From Holosporales bacterium (GTDB lineage Bacteria; Pseudomonadota; Alphaproteobacteria; Paracaedibacterales; CANFPP01), in the NCBI GenBank assembly GCA_947449005.1, contig CANFPP010000003.1, positions 1 to 64,000 of the forward strand: a DNA stretch of 64,000 bases, in the 5' to 3' direction. Below the pieces are notes generated by a model. That model saw only the letters and a program-made list of their open reading frames with translations. It did no database searches and was not told the origin of the DNA. Shown here one piece after another: positions 61,542 to 64,000 of this stretch. The number at the start of each line of letters is the position of its first letter. Positions within the stretch are counted from its first letter, which is position 1. Position numbers and translations under genes: made by a program.

Positions 61542-63578
61542 TTAAAATCGCACACCTAACTCTTGATCATCGAGTCGTTTGAGTTCATCGCGTAGGCGCG
61601 CCGCCTCTTCAAATTCCAGATTGGACGCTGCTTCTTTCATTTGTTTTTCGACTTTAACTTTATATGATTGCAGCTCTTTGCCACTAAGCAGTGCTGTTTT
61701 CGTATCAACAGTTAGGTAATCTGATTCACTCACACTATGCATAACGTCTGAAATTCCTTTTTTAATACTTTCAGGCGTAATATTATGCTCCAGGTTATAA
61801 GCGTGTTGTTTTTCACGGCGACGATCGGTTTCTGCAAAAGCCGCTTCCATAGATTTTGTAATTCTATCGGCATATAGCAGAGCTTTACCCTCAATATTTC
61901 GAGCGGCTCTTCCAATCGTTTGAATTAAGGATGTCTTTGAGCGCAAAAACCCCTCCTTATCCGCATCAAGAATTGCAACAAGGCCGCACTCTGGAATATC
62001 AAGTCCTTCTCTGAGCAAGTTAATGCCAACTAAGACTTCAAACTCCCCCAACCGCAGGCCTCTAATAATTTTCATTCTTTCAAGCGTTTCAATATCAGAG
62101 TGCATATAACGCACTCGCAAACCCGCCTCAACCATGTAATCAGTTAGAGCTTCTGCCATTTTTTTGGTTAGGGTCGTCACAAGAACGCGCATCCCTTTTT
62201 TGACAGTTAGTTGGCATTCTGCAATAAGATCGTCCACCTGATGTTCACAGGGACGAACAATGTAAATAGGGTCAATCAAGCCAGTTGGGCGAATAATTTG
62301 CTCCACAAACTCACCAGCTGTTTTCTCAAGTTCCCAAGGTCCAGGCGTTGCCGAAACAAAAATAGTTTGCGGCCTCATTTCTTCCCACTCTTCAAACTTC
62401 AAAGGACGATTATCTGCACAGGAAGGTAACCGAAAACCATGTTCACTCAGCACACCTTTGCGCGCCTTGTCTCCCTTATACATAGCCCCCAATTGAGGTA
62501 CACTAACGTGGCTCTCATCTACAATTAAAAGCGCATCCTTTGGTAAATATTCAAATAAAGTTGGAGGATTTTGACCTGGAGCACGACCTGTCAGATACCT
62601 TGAATAATTCTCAATTCCAGCACAAGTGCCTGTTGCACTCATCATTTCCAAATCAAACTTAGTACGCTGTTCAAGACGTTGAAACTCTAGGTGTTTCCCC
62701 TCATTTTGGAATTCTTCTAACCGTTTTCCCAAATCAAATTGGATTTGCTTAATTGCCTGCTGCATTGTTGGTCCAGGCGTCACATAGTGACTGTTCGCAA
62801 AAACGCGAATCTCATCAAGAGTTTTAAACTTTTCACCTGTTAAAGAATCAATTTCTGTAATGACTTCAATTTCATCACCGAAGAAACTTAATCGCCACGC
62901 TCGATCTTCATAGTGAGCGGGGAAAATTTCAACAATGTCACCTCTAACTCGAAAATTTCCACGACTAAATCCAAGATCATTGCGTTTATAATGTAGTTCA
63001 ACCAATTGACGCATCAATTTCTGACGATCAATCGACTGCCCTGTCTTTAAGGGAAGGATCATTTCACCGTAAGTCGAAACACCGCCAATACCATAAATAC
63101 AGGATACACTGGCAACGATGATAACATCTCTCCGCTCAAGCAGAGAGCGCGTTGCGGAGTGGCGCATTCTGTCGATCTGCTCATTAATAGATGCAGTTTT
63201 TTCTATGAAAGTATCTGTACGAGCAACATAAGCTTCAGGCTGGTAATAGTCATAATAAGAAACAAAATACTCAACCGCATTATTGGGAAAGAAATCTTTC
63301 ATTTCTGCATAGAGTTGGCCTGCTAAAATTTTATTAGGTGCTAAAACCAATGCTGGTCGTTGGACGGACTGAATCAGATGGGCAATTGTAAAGGTTTTTC
63401 CAGATCCCGTTACACCTAAAAGAACTTGATCTTTCTTTTCTTCTTGCACACCTTGGATGAGCTGCTCGATTGCCTGAGGTTGATCTCCTGCAGGTTTGAA
63501 TGAAGAGACAATTTCAAAGGGAGAAGATAAAGATGAGTCAGCACTTTTATTATAAAGCAAAGGAATGGTCACTGTCAT
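61542..63578 (-). CDS. uvrB: Excinuclease ABC subunit B
   Basis: Damage-verifying helicase of nucleotide excision repair, 678 aa. Walker [15 protein letters not shown], the beta-hairpin region [34 protein letters not shown], the helicase motifs [14 protein letters not shown] and TIGRAARN, and the UVR domain at the end ([19 protein letters not shown]). The first 20 residues are poorly conserved. ATG 63578 is the first candidate. Confidence 0.98.
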   Translation of the reverse strand: MTVTIPLLYNKSADSSLSSPFEIVSSFKPAGDQPQAIEQLIQGVQEEKKDQVLLGVTGSGKTFTIAHLIQSVQRPALVLAPNKILAGQLYAEMKDFFPNNAVEYFVSYYDYYQPEAYVARTDTFIEKTASINEQIDRMRHSATRSLLERRDVIIVASVSCIYGIGGVSTYGEMILPLKTGQSIDRQKLMRQLVELHYKRNDLGFSRGNFRVRGDIVEIFPAHYEDRAWRLSFFGDEIEVITEIDSLTGEKFKTLDEIRVFANSHYVTPGPTMQQAIKQIQFDLGKRLEEFQNEGKHLEFQRLEQRTKFDLEMMSATGTCAGIENYSRYLTGRAPGQNPPTLFEYLPKDALLIVDESHVSVPQLGAMYKGDKARKGVLSEHGFRLPSCADNRPLKFEEWEEMRPQTIFVSATPGPWELEKTAGEFVEQIIRPTGLIDPIYIVRPCEHQVDDLIAECQLTVKKGMRVLVTTLTKKMAEALTDYMVEAGLRVRYMHSDIETLERMKIIRGLRLGEFEVLVGINLLREGLDIPECGLVAILDADKEGFLRSKTSLIQTIGRAARNIEGKALLYADRITKSMEAAFAETDRRREKQHAYNLEHNITPESIKKGISDVMHSVSESDYLTVDTKTALLSGKELQSYKVKVEKQMKEAASNLEFEEAARLRDELKRLDDQELGVRF

Positions 63579-63701
63579 AAAGAATTCCTCAGATTGTGCA
63601 CGAGCATCAACCTATCAGAAGTCCCAATTTACAGCAAGCACCTCTTTTTTTTCTGGGATTTCTTTCTCTAATAAATCACTCAGAGTACTTCTCCCTAATA
63701 A

Positions 63702-64000
63702 TTAAGATAAACCACGATTTTCCGCCATAGCTCTTCCTAATACATCGTAATGCTCACTCCAGTTAATTCGTGCAGTACGAATCGCATTTCCTTCATCTGT
63801 TGCGTCAATTAATTTCTCTTTTTGTGCTTTCGCAAACTCTTGATTTTTCTCGTTAACACTTCTTAGAAAATGATAGATGTATTGTATTTTAAGGCCTTTT
63901 TTTAAAGAATCAGCATAATTAAACTGACGCACATGTTCTCTTAATTGTTCTTGCACTGACTCATTCCCTCTTTCGACAAGAAATTCAAAAGCATTCGGTG
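63702..64000 (-). CDS. C-terminal end of an unidentified protein (cut by the window edge)
   Basis: The frame is open from the right edge to the stop at 63702. It reads on through a GTG at 63956 into upstream codons (PNAFEFLVERGNE...), so the gene continues outside. The visible 98 residues are hydrophilic and helical (EQLREHVRQF, KAQKEKLIDA, NWSEHYDVLGRAMAENRGLS). No family recognised. Confidence 0.55.
   Translation of the reverse strand, partial: PNAFEFLVERGNESVQEQLREHVRQFNYADSLKKGLKIQYIYHFLRSVNEKNQEFAKAQKEKLIDATDEGNAIRTARINWSEHYDVLGRAMAENRGLS

Overview
This looks like a chromosomal segment of an AT-rich, host-associated alphaproteobacterium. The alphaproteobacterial signal is the gene order bamE / yceD-rpmF-plsX-fabH-ihfA, together with truB-rpsO-pnp and mreBCD-mrdA-rodA. 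Host association is inferred from many exported proteins of unknown function, eukaryote-like domains (leucine-rich repeats, a lipid-kinase-like fold), toxin-antitoxin remnants and abundant palindromic repeats. I lean towards a Holosporales-type intracellular symbiont, but no rRNA or marker search was possible.

Layout. 0.6-6.4 kb (minus): ftsE-ftsX-DUF218-truB-rpsO-pnp, largely one operon. 6.5-13.0 kb: an exported lipid/protein-kinase-like protein, priA, and an exported leucine-rich-repeat protein lying between two 23-bp direct repeats. 13.0-19.3 kb (plus): transaldolase, then the cell-shape operon mreB-mreC-mreD-mrdA-rodA, then tRNA-Lys(CUU). 19.7-22.5 kb: umuDC behind a palindromic insertion and a 22-bp perfect palindrome, then a HigB-like gene with a previously untracked 57-codon gene in front of it. 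22.7-27.4 kb: LysR regulator, two related MHS-type transporters and a methyltransferase. 27.4-33.3 kb (minus): a block of five exported-protein genes, including a PRPP synthetase with a signal peptide and a subtilisin-like protein lacking two triad residues. This block carries duplicated pieces of the neighbouring gltP gene and of the prs leader. 33.4-38 kb: gltP-like symporter, APH-like kinase, kdsB, ABC-F protein. 38.4-44.6 kb (plus): membrane cytochrome c and a complete yejABEF peptide importer. 44.7-52 kb: LysE exporter, HEPN remnant, fatty-acid/ribosome cluster, bamE, an intact HepT-MntA-like pair, yebC, marR. 52-64 kb: proC, an exported coiled-coil protein, a TetR-like regulator, slt/dapA with overlapping start codons, smpB, rplY, pth, a marR pseudogene split by a palindromic element, a deaminase-like protein and uvrB.

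The most notable non-gene signal is a dispersed palindromic element (about 150-160 bp full length; copies near 60.1, 51.3 and 49.0 kb, half copies near 36.3 and 19.7 kb). Its arms differ between copies but stay complementary within each copy. The copy at 60137-60285 sits inside a marR gene, and removing it with one TA dinucleotide restores the reading frame exactly. No transposase, prophage, CRISPR array or rRNA operon was seen.
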